A stretch of 64,000 bases of DNA from Sphingomonadaceae bacterium (GTDB lineage Bacteria > Pseudomonadota > Alphaproteobacteria > Sphingomonadales > Sphingomonadaceae). A program made the position numbers and the translations under genes. Location: the NCBI GenBank assembly GCA_025359425.1, contig JANYGC010000100.1, positions 81,365-145,364 on the forward strand. The letters run 5' to 3'. Under the pieces are notes generated by a model. That model was not told the origin of the DNA and did no database searches. It saw only the letters and a list, made by a program, of their open reading frames with translations. Each line of letters starts with the position of its first letter. Positions within the stretch are counted from its first letter, which is position 1. Positions 9,247 through 20,347 of the stretch are shown piece after piece.

Positions 9247-9840
9247 ATGCTGACCTTGCCCAACCTGCTGACCCTGTCGCGGATCGTCGCGGTGCCGCTG
9301 CTGGTGGCGCTGTTGTGGTGGCCCAAATGGGAGCTCGGCTATGGTCTGGGCTTTGCGATGTACACGCTGATGGGGCTGACCGACTATTTCGACGGTTACG
9401 TCGCGCGGTCATACGGCGCGGTGAGCAAGCTTGGTGCCTTCCTCGATCCGATCGCCGACAAGATCATGATCGCTGCGGTGATCCTGGTGCTTTCAGCGCA
9501 AGGCGTGCTGTGGGGGCCTTACGTCAACGACCTCCACGTGATTGCCGGTCTGGTCATCCTGATCCGCGAGATCGCGGTATCGGGCCTGCGCGAATTCCTC
9601 GGCGGGCTGCAAGTCTCGATGCCGGTCTCGCGCCTGGCGAAATGGAAGACGACCTTCCAGATGATCTGCTTCGGCGCGCTGATCCTGGGCAATGCGATGC
9701 CGTGGTGGAACGTCTGGCTGGGCGGGATCGAAATGAACGTGCCGCATACCGTCGGGCTGGTAACGCTCTGGCTGGCCGCCGCGCTGACGGTGATTACCGG
9801 CTGGGATTACCTGCGGGTTGGCTTGAAGCACATGGATTGA
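9247..9840 (+). CDS. pgsA: CDP-diacylglycerol-glycerol-3-phosphate 3-phosphatidyltransferase
   Basis: Makes phosphatidylglycerol phosphate from CDP-diacylglycerol and glycerol-3-phosphate at the inner membrane. It has 197 residues, the usual length. The CDP-alcohol phosphotransferase motif DxxDGxxAR...GxxxDxxxD is complete: D46, D49, G50, A53, R54, G63, D67 and D71. Membrane helices surround it. The N-terminus LTLPNLLTLSRI is typical of PgsA. The 3' end lies 8 nt from the stop of the convergent toxin gene. Confidence 0.95.
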   Translation: MLTLPNLLTLSRIVAVPLLVALLWWPKWELGYGLGFAMYTLMGLTDYFDGYVARSYGAVSKLGAFLDPIADKIMIAAVILVLSAQGVLWGPYVNDLHVIAGLVILIREIAVSGLREFLGGLQVSMPVSRLAKWKTTFQMICFGALILGNAMPWWNVWLGGIEMNVPHTVGLVTLWLAAALTVITGWDYLRVGLKHMD

Positions 9841-9848
9841 CTAAAAGC

Positions 9849-10145
9849 TCAGTCTGGAAAGAGCCGTGCCTCGAAGTCGCTAGCACCATGCAACACGTTG
9901 GTCACCACGACGACTGAGGCATCGATCCGGAACACGATCATATAGCTACCGTGCACCGCTTTTCGAAGCCCGGATGCCTCATGCCTCTGTAGATACGGAA
10001 AACGCCGAGGAAATTCGGACAGCGTTGCGCATCGATCCGCAATCTCGCGGATGAATGTTTCCGCTCGAAGTGGATTGTCACGCGCGATGAAGTCGCCAAT
10101 TTGCTCGAGGTCCAGTTGGGCTTGGTTCGAGAGTTCGACCCTCAC
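9849..10145 (-). CDS. parE: RelE/ParE-superfamily toxin
   Basis: A 98-residue toxin of the ParE branch. It begins VELSNQAQLDLEQIGDFIARDNP and has the family core REIADRC, LSEFPRRFPYL, RKAVHGSYMIVFRI and a final strand VVVTNVLHGASDFEARL. ParE toxins block DNA gyrase, while RelE relatives cut mRNA on the ribosome; the arrangement and helix-rich N-terminus favour ParE. It starts with GTG and overlaps the antitoxin gene as GTGA, which couples the two. Confidence 0.9.
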   Translation of the reverse strand: MRVELSNQAQLDLEQIGDFIARDNPLRAETFIREIADRCATLSEFPRRFPYLQRHEASGLRKAVHGSYMIVFRIDASVVVVTNVLHGASDFEARLFPD

Positions 10146-10399
10146 TTGGCGGTTTCGGCCATTGCCCGGTACTTTCGGCTCAACCTCTCGAACACTTCTT
10201 CTGCCGGTGTGGTTCGACCAGCATCGGCGTCTGCAACGCCGCGGGCGATGGCCGCATCGAGCGCCTGAAGTCGTGTCTCACGATCCTGAACCAGACGGAT
10301 GCCTTCGCGCAGCACCTCGCTCTTTGAGTTGTAGCGCCCGGATTGCACCAGCGTGGTGACAAAGGATTCCAGCTTTTCGCCAAGTTCTGCACTGATCAT
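10142..10399 (-). CDS. parD: ParD-type ribbon-helix-helix antitoxin
   Basis: An 85-residue antitoxin. The first part (ISAELGEKLESFVTTLV, then YNSKSEVLREGIRLVQDRE) is the ParD/CopG ribbon-helix-helix DNA-binding domain. The rest is an acidic, flexible tail that would wrap the toxin. A strong GGAGG six nt upstream fixes the start at 10399, 15 codons inside the longer frame. The pair is probably autoregulated through the 51-nt space that separates it from oxyR, as is usual for ParDE. Confidence 0.9.
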   Translation of the reverse strand: MISAELGEKLESFVTTLVQSGRYNSKSEVLREGIRLVQDRETRLQALDAAIARGVADADAGRTTPAEEVFERLSRKYRAMAETAK

Positions 10400-10450
10400 C
10401 GGAACCTCCGCAAATCGTAGAAATAGCGATAGTGCATTTATCAACTATTA

Positions 10451-11347
10451 TCAACCCGCCCGCAGTTCCTCGGCCAGCAACCTGAATTCATCCCCGCGCG
10501 GTGAATTCTTGCGCCAGACCAGCGCAATCTCGCGGTTGGCGTTGGCGCTTTTGAGCGGGCGCGCGACCACGTTGGTGCCGTTCAATATCCCCGCATCGAG
10601 CGCCATTTCGGGCAGCATCGTCAGCCCCAGACCATTGTCGACCATCTGCACCAGCGTGTGCAGGCTGGTCCCGATCATCGTCGCGCTGGCGCGCAGTTCG
10701 GGGCGGTTGCAGGCGGCCAGCGCGTGTTCCTTGAGGCAGTGCCCGTCTTCCAGTAGCAGCAGCCGGGTCTCGTCGATCGTGGCCGGATCGATTTCAGCCG
10801 GCGGATCGCGCGGGTCGTCCTTGGGGAAGGCGACGTAAAGCGCGTCGAGTTCGATCGTCTCCTTCTCGACCTCGCCGGTGGGGAAGGGCAGCGCCAGCAG
10901 CACGCAATCGCTGCGCCCGTGGTGAAGCGATTCCATCGCCGCCGCGCTGGGTTCCTCGCGCAGGAAGAGCTTCAGGTCCGGGCGTTCGCGGCGCAAGCGG
11001 GGCAGCATCCGCGGGAGCAGGAACGGGGCAATCGTGGGGATGACGCTCATCCGCACTTCACCCGAGAGCGGCTGGCCGGCGGTGCGGACCATGTCGCTAA
11101 GTTCCTCAGCCTCGCGCAGCAGGCGGTGCGCCTTGGCGACCACCGCGTTGCCCAGCGGTGTAAACCGAACCGCGCGCTTGGTCCGCTCGACCAGCACCAC
11201 CCCGAGCAGCGTTTCCAGATCGCGCAGCCCGGCCGACAGGGTTGACTGCGAGACAAAGCTGGCGTCAGCAGCACGGCCGAAGTGCCCATGCTCATGCAGC
11301 GCGACGAGGTATTGCAGCTGCTTGAGCGTGGGTAAGTAGGTGGGCAT
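10451..11347 (-). CDS. oxyR: hydrogen peroxide-inducible LysR regulator OxyR
   Basis: A 298-residue LysR-type regulator. An N-terminal winged HTH (about 6-65) precedes a substrate domain (about 95-295). The sequence LLEDGHCLKEHALAAC holds C204 and C213 nine residues apart, as with the peroxidatic pair C199/C208 of E. coli OxyR. This pattern identifies OxyR rather than a general LysR protein. No catalase or peroxiredoxin gene is adjacent, so its targets lie elsewhere. The ATG at 11347 is preferred over the upstream ATG at 11365 because the family begins close to YLPTLKQLQYL. Confidence 0.93.
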   Translation of the reverse strand: MPTYLPTLKQLQYLVALHEHGHFGRAADASFVSQSTLSAGLRDLETLLGVVLVERTKRAVRFTPLGNAVVAKAHRLLREAEELSDMVRTAGQPLSGEVRMSVIPTIAPFLLPRMLPRLRRERPDLKLFLREEPSAAAMESLHHGRSDCVLLALPFPTGEVEKETIELDALYVAFPKDDPRDPPAEIDPATIDETRLLLLEDGHCLKEHALAACNRPELRASATMIGTSLHTLVQMVDNGLGLTMLPEMALDAGILNGTNVVARPLKSANANREIALVWRKNSPRGDEFRLLAEELRAG

Positions 11348-11436
11348 AGTCGGCCAGTCTCGCACGGAGTAAGGCTCAAGCCAAGAGAGCGGCGCTTCCG
11401 TATTGGTTTACCGTAACCTTGAAAAATCTGAACCGA

Positions 11437-12078
11437 TTAGAATCGATAGCCAATTCCGACGCGCATTGTGTCGCTGGTCGGACCAGTCCTAAATCCGTAG
11501 TATGGCACTCCCTGATAGGTGATATTGCCGGTGCGCGTTGCAAAATCGTCGTGAATATAATCGGCGCGGATAATAAATGCTGGGCCGATTTTATGTTCGA
11601 TGCCGCCACCTAACGACCAGCCCAAATGGGTCTGGGTGACCATCCCCCAATCAGGGTCGGTATCGTCAACAACCATTCGAAGAGCTGCGATGCCACCGGC
11701 GACATATAGCTTTGTAGATTTGCCGATGGCGACACCAAGGCGTCCGCGCAAGTGCGCATTCCATTTTGCTTTGTAGGCAGTGTACCAGTTGGCGTCTGCA
11801 GGATCGTTTGGTGCATGACTGTTAAGAAGGCCGAAATCTGTTTCAACGCCAGCAAGCATGCCTTTGGATTTGATGTCATGCCCGATAAAGATGCCTGCGA
11901 CTGCGCCATTCATTGACGGGTTGCGATCCATGCCCGTGCTGATAAGTTCCTCATAATGTGGGGTGGTTGATGAGATGCCAGCATAGACCCCCACATAGGT
12001 ATCGCCCCCGCGGACCTCGGCGTTTACGGGACTTGCTGCAATCATTGTTGCGCCAATAAATAAAATAATCTGTTTCAT
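11437..12078 (-). CDS. outer-membrane beta-barrel protein, OmpA-like porin fold
   Basis: A 213-residue secreted protein. It has a signal peptide (residues 1-20, cut after VNA), then alternating amphipathic strands. It ends in GIGYRF with the terminal Phe needed for barrel assembly. Pieces such as YVGVYAGISS, LRGRLGVAIG, LGWSLGGGIEHKI and RADYIHDDF match the small 8-strand barrel family (Omp25/Lom-like). Base composition is lower in GC than in neighbouring genes, which may mean it was acquired. Function is unknown beyond surface location. Confidence 0.88.
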   Translation of the reverse strand: MKQIILFIGATMIAASPVNAEVRGGDTYVGVYAGISSTTPHYEELISTGMDRNPSMNGAVAGIFIGHDIKSKGMLAGVETDFGLLNSHAPNDPADANWYTAYKAKWNAHLRGRLGVAIGKSTKLYVAGGIAALRMVVDDTDPDWGMVTQTHLGWSLGGGIEHKIGPAFIIRADYIHDDFATRTGNITYQGVPYYGFRTGPTSDTMRVGIGYRF

Positions 12079-12208
12079 GGTGAAGTGCCCATTTTATCAA
12101 CCGATCTTTGATTGACCGGATGATTTGGACGCTATCGACAGAACATTGCGTCTCAATGGACGGCGGAATAAGTGAATTCACGACATCGAATATTGCTTTG
12201 CATAATAT

Positions 12209-13414
12209 TTAGTCTGTCGGAGGCTGTTGTTCTTTTTCAGGCTCGACCACATCATCGACATGGGTCATCTTGAGCCGGCCGTTGACCACCGCGAAGGCCA
12301 TCTTGCCTTCGACCAGATCGAGCGCGTCCTTGCCGAACTGTTCGTAGCGCCAGCCTTGCAGCAGCGGCAGCTCGCGGACCCCGGCGGCGAGCAGTTCGAG
12401 GTCTTCGCTGCGCGCCAGCAGCCGAGCGGCGACATCGATCTCGCGGCTGCGGATCTTGAGCAGCAGCTTGAGCAGATCCGCGACCAGCGCGCCTTCCTTG
12501 CCGAGCGGCGCGCCTCTGGGCGTGCGCGGGGGCAGTTCGGCGTCGGTCATCGGCTTGGCATTGTCGAGCGCGGCCATCATCCGCCGCCCGATCTCGTTGT
12601 CTTTCCACCCGGCCGAAAGCCCGCGGACCTTGGCAAGGTCGGCCTGCACTTTGGGCGGATGGCTGGCGATATCGGCGACGGTTTCATCGCGCGCGATGCG
12701 GCCGCGCGGGATGTTCTTGTCCTGCGCCTCAAGCTCGCGCCAGTGCGCCAGCGCCTTGAGCCGCCCGAGCATGGCCGGATTGCGCCCCGAGGCCTTGATC
12801 CGCAGCCATGCCTGGTTTGGATCGTTGCGGTAATTGGCCGGATCGGCGAGCTTTTCCATCTCGATATTAAGCCACGCCCCGCGCCCGGTCTTGATCAGCC
12901 GCTTGAGCAGTTTGGGGAAAATCGTCGATAGGTACGTGACATCGCCGATCGCGTAATCGATCTGGCGGTCGGTCAGCGGGCGGCGCGACCAGTCGGTAAA
13001 GCGCGCGCCCTTGTCGACCACAGTGCCGAGCCAGCTCTCGACCAGGTTCGAATAACCGATCTGTTCGGACTGGCTGACCGCCATCATCGCGATCTGGGTG
13101 TCGAAGATCGGGTGCGGGGTCTTGCCGGTGATGTTGTAGATAATTTCGACGTCCTGCCCGCCGGCGTGGAAGATCTTGAGCACGTCCTCATTGTTGACCA
13201 ACAGGTCCATCAGCGGCGTCATATCGAGATCGCGCGCGAGCGGATCGATCGCCGCCGCCTCCTCGCTGTCGGCGATCTGGATCAGGCACAGTTCGGGCCA
13301 GAAGGTATTCTCGCGCATGAATTCGGTGTCGACGCACACGAAATCGGCTTTGGCGAGGCGCGAGCACAAGTCGGCCAGCGCGGCGGACGTGGTAATTAGC
13401 GGATGTATCTTCAT
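12209..13414 (-). CDS. rnd: ribonuclease D
   Basis: A 3'-5' exoribonuclease that trims tRNA and other structured RNA 3' ends. It has 401 residues. The DEDDy exonuclease domain comes first, with D29/E31 (VDTEFM), D88 (HAGGQDVE), and Y154/D158 (DYAIGDVTYL). HRDC repeats follow from about residue 215. The ATG at 13414 is taken; the frame continues upstream into the divergent aspS promoter region without family similarity. It is divergent from aspS. Confidence 0.95.
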   Translation of the reverse strand: MKIHPLITTSAALADLCSRLAKADFVCVDTEFMRENTFWPELCLIQIADSEEAAAIDPLARDLDMTPLMDLLVNNEDVLKIFHAGGQDVEIIYNITGKTPHPIFDTQIAMMAVSQSEQIGYSNLVESWLGTVVDKGARFTDWSRRPLTDRQIDYAIGDVTYLSTIFPKLLKRLIKTGRGAWLNIEMEKLADPANYRNDPNQAWLRIKASGRNPAMLGRLKALAHWRELEAQDKNIPRGRIARDETVADIASHPPKVQADLAKVRGLSAGWKDNEIGRRMMAALDNAKPMTDAELPPRTPRGAPLGKEGALVADLLKLLLKIRSREIDVAARLLARSEDLELLAAGVRELPLLQGWRYEQFGKDALDLVEGKMAFAVVNGRLKMTHVDDVVEPEKEQQPPTD

Positions 13415-13452
13415 TGTTCTTTTCTGTATGTGGCCCCGTGCGGGTCCGCGGC

Positions 13453-13481
13453 TTGACAAATGTGCAGCCATCGCCTGTTAG
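13453..13481 (+). promoter_or_regulatory. probable aspS promoter
   Basis: A perfect TTGACA (13453-13458) is followed 17 nt later by TGTTAG (13476-13481), 48 nt before the aspS ATG. The -35 box is strong and the -10 box is weak. This is the only good -35 in the rnd/aspS divergent region. Confidence 0.45.
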
Positions 13482-13528
13482 CCGCGCCTTCCCCCTGCCG
13501 CAAAGCAGGCCAAATTGAAAGTGTTTCG

Positions 13529-15310
13529 ATGCATCTTTACCGCTCCCACACCTGCGGCGCGCTGCGCGCTGATGAGGTCGGGCAGACCGTCCGCCTGTCG
13601 GGCTGGGTCCACCGCAAGCGCGACCACGGCGGGGTACTGTTTGTCGATCTGCGCGATCACTATGGGATGACCCAGATCGTCGCCGACAGCGACAGCCCGG
13701 CGCTCGCCGTGCTCGATGCGCTGCGGCTTGAAAGCGTGGTCACCATCGACGGCCTGGTCAAGGCGCGCAGCGGCGCGACGATCAACGCAGGGCTCCCGAC
13801 CGGCGAAATCGAGGTCTATGCGCGCAGCGCGACCGTGCTCAGCCGCGCCGAAGAGCTGCCGCTGCCGGTGGCGGGCGAGCAGGAATATCCTGAAGACATC
13901 CGCCTGCGCTACCGCTTCCTCGATCTGCGGCGCGAGACGCTGCACGCCAACCTGGTCAAGCGCAGCGCGGTGATCCGCGAAACCCGCCGCCAGATGGAAG
14001 ACATCGGCTTCACCGAATATTCGACCCCGATCCTGACGGCCTCGTCGCCCGAAGGCGCGCGCGATTTCCTCGTGCCGAGCCGGATCCATCCGGGCAAGTT
14101 CTTCGCGCTGCCGCAGGCCCCGCAGCAGTACAAGCAGCTGCTGATGGTCGCCGGGTTCGACCGCTATTTCCAGATCGCACCGTGCTTCCGCGACGAAGAC
14201 CCGCGCGCCGACCGGCTGCCGGGCGAATTCTACCAGCTCGACCTCGAGATGAGCTTCGTGACGCAGGAAGAAGTCTGGGACACGATGGAGCCGGTGATGG
14301 CCGGCGTGTTCGAGAAGTTTGCCGAGGGCAAGAGTGTGACCAAGGCAGGCGAGTTCCCGCGCATTCCGCACGATCAGGCGATGCTCGATTACGGCACCGA
14401 CAAGCCCGACCTGCGCAACCCGCTGATTGTGCGCGATGTGACGAGTGAATTCACTGCGTCGGGGTTCGGCTTGTTCGAAAAGATCGTCGGTTCGGGCGGG
14501 GTGGTGCGCCTGATCCCGGCTCCGGCGACGGCTGAAAAGAGCCGCAAGTTCTTCGATGACATGAACGAATGGGCGCGCAGCGAGGGCCATGCGGGCCTCG
14601 GCTATGCGACCCGCAAGGCCGGGGTGTTCGGTGGCCCGATCGCCAAGAACCATGGCGAGGACCAGATGGCCGCGCTGTGGGACAGCCTGGGCCTTGGTCC
14701 TGACGACGGTGCGTTTTTCGCTGCGGGCAAGGCCGATCAGGCTGCCAAGCTCGCCGGGGCTGCGCGCAGCCGGGTGGGCGAGCAGCTTGAGCTGATCGAC
14801 ACCCAGGCGTTCAAATTCTGCTGGATCATCGACTTCCCGTTTTACGAATGGGACGAGGAAGCCAAGGCGCTCGATTTTGCCCACAACCCGTTTTCGATGC
14901 CGCAGGGCGGGCTCGAGGCGCTTGAGACGCAGGACCCCAAGAGCATCAAGGCCTATCAGTACGATCTGGTCTGCAACGGTTACGAATTGGCCTCGGGCTC
15001 GATCCGCAACCAGCACCCCGATCTGATGGTCAAGGCGTTCGAACTGGTCGGGCTCAGCAAGCAGGACGTCGAAGACCGCTTCGGCGGGATGTACCGCGCG
15101 TTCCAGTACGGCGCGCCGCCGCACGGCGGGATGGCGGCCGGGGTCGACCGCATGGTCATGCTGCTGTGCGGGGTGCACAACCTGCGCGAGATCACCCTGT
15201 TCCCGATGAACCAGCGCGCCGAAGACCTGCTGATGGGCGCGCCATCGGTGCCCGAACCCAAGGCGCTGCGGGATTTGCACATCAAGGTGATGGAACCGCC
15301 GAAGGGGTAG
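13529..15310 (+). CDS. aspS: aspartyl-tRNA synthetase
   Basis: Charges tRNA-Asp with aspartate. It has 593 residues, the usual bacterial length with the GAD insertion. The N-terminal OB fold (to about 110) contains [21 protein letters not shown]. The class II catalytic core has [19 protein letters not shown] (motif 2) and [14 protein letters not shown] (motif 3). The ATG at 13529 is chosen because [10 protein letters not shown] is the family start. Whether it also charges tRNA-Asn (non-discriminating form) cannot be settled here. Its stop lies 7 nt from the stop of the convergent gene. Confidence 0.97.
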   Translation: MHLYRSHTCGALRADEVGQTVRLSGWVHRKRDHGGVLFVDLRDHYGMTQIVADSDSPALAVLDALRLESVVTIDGLVKARSGATINAGLPTGEIEVYARSATVLSRAEELPLPVAGEQEYPEDIRLRYRFLDLRRETLHANLVKRSAVIRETRRQMEDIGFTEYSTPILTASSPEGARDFLVPSRIHPGKFFALPQAPQQYKQLLMVAGFDRYFQIAPCFRDEDPRADRLPGEFYQLDLEMSFVTQEEVWDTMEPVMAGVFEKFAEGKSVTKAGEFPRIPHDQAMLDYGTDKPDLRNPLIVRDVTSEFTASGFGLFEKIVGSGGVVRLIPAPATAEKSRKFFDDMNEWARSEGHAGLGYATRKAGVFGGPIAKNHGEDQMAALWDSLGLGPDDGAFFAAGKADQAAKLAGAARSRVGEQLELIDTQAFKFCWIIDFPFYEWDEEAKALDFAHNPFSMPQGGLEALETQDPKSIKAYQYDLVCNGYELASGSIRNQHPDLMVKAFELVGLSKQDVEDRFGGMYRAFQYGAPPHGGMAAGVDRMVMLLCGVHNLREITLFPMNQRAEDLLMGAPSVPEPKALRDLHIKVMEPPKG

Positions 15311-15317
15311 TCAGGCT

Positions 15318-15770
15318 TTAGATACCGTTCTCCCAGCCGGAGCCTTCGCCGCAAAAGTAGCGGTTGTGCGAAGGACCGCGTTGAGTGAATCGGATTACAA
15401 AGGAAGCCTGCGGGTTGGTCGGCAAGTAATTCAGAGTGACAAGAATCCGGTCTTTCTTGACCACCATGGTTGCGTCCCACTGGGAGTTGCCAAGAGTGCA
15501 TTGATAAGCACCCATGAAGTCCTTGGCGTTCCTGATGACAGCTATGCGCTGTTGCCCGTGGCGTGAAACCGGGTTGATGAATTCCAGATAGTAAATTGCG
15601 AATTGCGACCCCTCAACCCGGACGGTGCCGCGCCATTCGATCTTTGTGTTGGGCAATCGACCATTGGGATCGTGCGATGCGAAGACTGTCCTCGCCAGGT
15701 CTGCTCGGTTGGAGTTGGCTGCACCACCCAGGCAGAAAGCAAGCGCAACGATTGGCCAAGTGATCCTCAT
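15318..15770 (-). CDS. secreted protein of unknown function
   Basis: A 150-residue protein with an N-terminal signal-like segment (about 1-19, TWPIVALAFCLGGAANS). The rest looks like a small beta-rich domain with two cysteines (YQC, YFC) that could pair in the periplasm. I recognise no family. It has lower GC than aspS and lies between the conserved aspS gene and a toxin pair, so this may be a small accessory insertion. Confidence 0.65.
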   Translation of the reverse strand: MRITWPIVALAFCLGGAANSNRADLARTVFASHDPNGRLPNTKIEWRGTVRVEGSQFAIYYLEFINPVSRHGQQRIAVIRNAKDFMGAYQCTLGNSQWDATMVVKKDRILVTLNYLPTNPQASFVIRFTQRGPSHNRYFCGEGSGWENGI

Positions 15771-15844
15771 GGCAAGTGTCTAGTTAGATTTGCAAGCGAG
15801 CACAATAATTGCATTGGGCGTGAAACTGTGCTACACAGTCTCAC

Positions 15845-16258
15845 ATGAAGAACGTCACTATCGCCCTTGATGACGAAGTCCACCGCCAGGCGCGCATTCG
15901 TGCGGCTGAGCTGGGGACTTCGCTGTCGGCTTTGGTGAAGGACTATTTGGTCGGGCTGGCCGGAGCGCCGGCACCGTCCGCTGCCGGAGTGCGTGAGATG
16001 ACAGTGCCGTTCAAACACGCCGCTCCAGAAGCTAGTGGCCCGCCGTGGCTGGTTGATGGCAAGTGGGTTTACACCAAGGACGGCAAGCCGCGTCAGCCGG
16101 GTTCGATGCGTGAGCAATTGAAGGATTTGCCCGACAATTGGGATGAATGGTCGCCCGAAATGCTGGAGTACTTCGAAAAGCTTCAAACTGAGCCGTGGGA
16201 CGACGGCGATCCGGCTGACTATTTGCTATTCGATGAGAGCCAGCTGCTCGGCCTATGA
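15845..16258 (+). CDS. ribbon-helix-helix antitoxin with long C-terminal extension
   Basis: A 137-residue protein just upstream of, and overlapping (ATGA), a PIN toxin gene. Residues 1-38 (KNVTIALDDEVHRQARIRAA, then SALVKDYL) form a FitA/VapB-like ribbon-helix-helix domain. The next 35 residues are a proline/alanine linker. The acidic C-terminus includes PGSMREQLKDLPDNWDEW and EMLEYFEK, which resembles the toxin-binding tail seen on Phd-type partners of PIN toxins. Most VapB-like antitoxins are 70-90 residues, so the length is unusual. It would repress its own operon and neutralise the toxin. Confidence 0.82.
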   Translation: MKNVTIALDDEVHRQARIRAAELGTSLSALVKDYLVGLAGAPAPSAAGVREMTVPFKHAAPEASGPPWLVDGKWVYTKDGKPRQPGSMREQLKDLPDNWDEWSPEMLEYFEKLQTEPWDDGDPADYLLFDESQLLGL

Positions 16259-16644
16259 GGGTGCTGCTCGATACGCATGTCCTGATCTGGTGGCTCAAGG
16301 ATGATCCTAAACTTGGGCCCAGGCCAAGGTCGCTGATTGCCAACGGGTCGGTCGAGGTCTTGTTCAGCGCTGCTTCCTGCTGGGAAGCTTCGATCAAGCA
16401 TCGTTTGGGAAAGTTTGAATTGCCGGGTTCGACACTCTTTCGCATGGCATCCGATGCGGGACTCATTTTTGTCAGGATCGAATCTGACCATTTGGCCCAG
16501 CTTGAGAACCTTCCAGCGTTTGCAAAACATAACGATCCATTCGACCACTTGTTAATCGCCCAGGCATTGGTCGAGGGCGCAGCCTTGATCACCGCAGATC
16601 GTCACATGCCGCAATACGGTGTCCGTTGCATCGGGGTGCGCTAA
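16255..16644 (+). CDS. PIN-domain ribonuclease toxin (VapC-like)
   Basis: A 129-residue PIN toxin. The acidic residues of the active site are visible: D6 ([10 protein letters not shown]), E44 (SCWEASIKH), D94/D97 ([13 protein letters not shown]) and D115 ([13 protein letters not shown]). The [10 protein letters not shown] start and [15 protein letters not shown] belong to the Sll0205-like PIN group. It would cut RNA in a Mg2+-dependent manner. Start ATG at 16255 lies within the antitoxin stop. Confidence 0.92.
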   Translation: MRVLLDTHVLIWWLKDDPKLGPRPRSLIANGSVEVLFSAASCWEASIKHRLGKFELPGSTLFRMASDAGLIFVRIESDHLAQLENLPAFAKHNDPFDHLLIAQALVEGAALITADRHMPQYGVRCIGVR

Positions 16645-16736
16645 ATCAACACAGCGCACCCACTTGCCTTCGCCCGCGCCGTTCTCTAGGGCGAAGTCCA
16701 ATCAGTTTTAATCTGCCGTTCACGAAGGGATATACC

Positions 16737-16973
16737 ATGAGCGACACCGCCGACCGGGTTAAGAAGATCGTTGTCGAACACCTCGGTGTTGAAGCTGACA
16801 AGGTCACCGAAGACGCCAGCTTCATCGACGATCTGGGTGCAGATTCGCTTGATATCGTTGAGCTTGTCATGGCGTTCGAAGAAGAATTCGGCGTCGAAAT
16901 CCCCGACGATGCGGCTGAGAAGATCGGCACCGTCTCGGATGCGATCAAGTACATCAATGAGCACAAGGGCTGA
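16737..16973 (+). CDS. acpP: acyl carrier protein
   Basis: The central carrier of fatty acid synthesis, 78 residues, highly acidic. The phosphopantetheine site is the serine in [13 protein letters not shown]. It is the standard housekeeping AcpP, unlike the divergent carrier at 32378-32638. A GAAGGGA element sits seven nt before the ATG. It lies upstream of fabF and mltG in the usual order. Confidence 0.97.
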   Translation: MSDTADRVKKIVVEHLGVEADKVTEDASFIDDLGADSLDIVELVMAFEEEFGVEIPDDAAEKIGTVSDAIKYINEHKG

Positions 16974-17050
16974 TCGTCCTTGGCGGCTAGGCCGCGCTGT
17001 TTCACCCCCTCGCGCAAGCGAAGCGGTTTGACGGTGGCGCAGGTCTTTGA

Positions 17051-17080
17051 CAGGCTCAGTCCCTTACCGGGCTGGGCCTG
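17051..17080 (+). terminator. hairpin between acpP and fabF
   Basis: CAGGCTCAGTCCC (17051-17063) and GGGCTGGGCCTG (17069-17080) pair along almost their full length, with one bulge and one mismatch. A short TTGCATTT follows. It sits 27 nt before the fabF ATG, so it could limit read-through from the much more abundant acpP transcript, or be a derivative of the common GACAGGCTCAG repeat of sphingomonads. The T tract is poor. Confidence 0.4.
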
Positions 17081-17106
17081 TTGCATTTGAGTTTGCGGAG
17101 AAAAGT

Positions 17107-18368
17107 ATGCGCCGTGTTGTCGTTACCGGGCTCGGCCTGGTTACCCCGCTGGGGGCCGATGTCGAAACCGTCTGGGCCAATCTGATCGCCGGTAAAAGCG
17201 GTGCGGGCCCGATCACGCGGTTCGATACCACCGAACACAAGTGCAAGATCGCTTGCGAGGTGAAGCCGGCCGATCATCCGTGGGGCTTCGATCCGAACAA
17301 GCGGGTCGATCACAAGGTCCAGCGCCAGGTCGATCCGTTTATTATCTACGGGATCGATGCTGCTGGCCAGGCGCTCGAAGACGCCGGGCTGACCGAGATG
17401 GACGACGATCTGAAGATGCGCACCGGCTGCTCGATCGGTTCGGGCATCGGTGGGCTGCCGGGGATCGAAAGCGAATCCATCGTGCTCCACGAAAAGGGCC
17501 CGAGCCGGGTCAGCCCGCACTTTGTTCACGGCCGCCTGATCAACCTCATCTCGGGGCAGGTCTCGATCAAATACGGCCTGATGGGCCCGAACCACGCGGT
17601 CGTCACCGCTTGTTCGACCGGCGCGCATTCGATCGGCGATGCGGCGCGGATGATCAAGGACGACGATGCCGACATCATGCTCGCGGGCGGGGCCGAAGGC
17701 ACGATCACCCCGCTTGGGGTGGCCGGTTTCGCTCAGGCTCGCGCGCTCAATTGCAGCTTTAACGATCGCCCCGAACAGGCCAGCCGCCCGTACGACAAGG
17801 GCCGCGACGGGTTCGTCATGGGCGAGGGCGCTGGCGTGGTGGTGCTCGAGGAATACGAACACGCCAAGGCGCGCGGCGCAAAGATTTATGCCGAAGTGGT
17901 CGGCTATGGCCTGTCGGGCGATGCCTACCATGTCACCGCGCCGCACCCCGAAGGCAAGGGTGCCGAGCTGTCGATGCGGATGGCGATGCGCAAGGCCGGG
18001 ATGGAGCCGGGCGATATCGATTACGTCAACGCGCACGGCACTTCGACCATGGCCGACACGATCGAACTGGGCGCGGTCAAGCGCGTGCTCGGCGATGACC
18101 TGAGCGGTGCTTCGATGAGCAGCACCAAGTCCGCCATCGGGCACTTGCTCGGCGGCGCGGGCGCGGTCGAGACAATCTTCTGCATCCTCGCAATCCGCGA
18201 CCAGATTGTGCCGCCCACGCTCAACCTCGATAACCCCGATGAAGGCACCGAAGGGGTCGATCTGGTGCCGCACAAGGCCAAGCAGCGCCGGGTGCGCGCC
18301 GCACTCAACAACAGTTTCGGATTTGGCGGGACCAACGCCTCGGTGATCGTCAAAGCATTGGAAGACTG

Positions 18369-18369
<1 letters not shown>
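17107..18369 (+). CDS. fabF: beta-ketoacyl-ACP synthase II
   Basis: Elongating condensing enzyme of fatty acid synthesis. It has 420 residues. The catalytic triad is complete: C169 (TACSTGAHS), a His in NAHGTSTMADT, and a His in IGHLLGGAGAVE. The start at 17107 follows GGAG in CGGAGAAAAGT. It is co-directional with acpP, and its stop overlaps the mltG start by one base (TGATG), which couples their translation. Confidence 0.97.

Positions 18370-20347
<1,978 letters not shown>

Noticed and set aside
13478..15280. A 600-codon open frame antisense to aspS
   Set aside because: It mirrors the aspS coding frame, has no known domain, and is expected from GC-rich codon bias.
15245..15310. VPEP near the aspS C-terminus as a PEP-CTERM sorting signal
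   Set aside because: No membrane helix or basic end follows and the protein is cytosolic; chance match.
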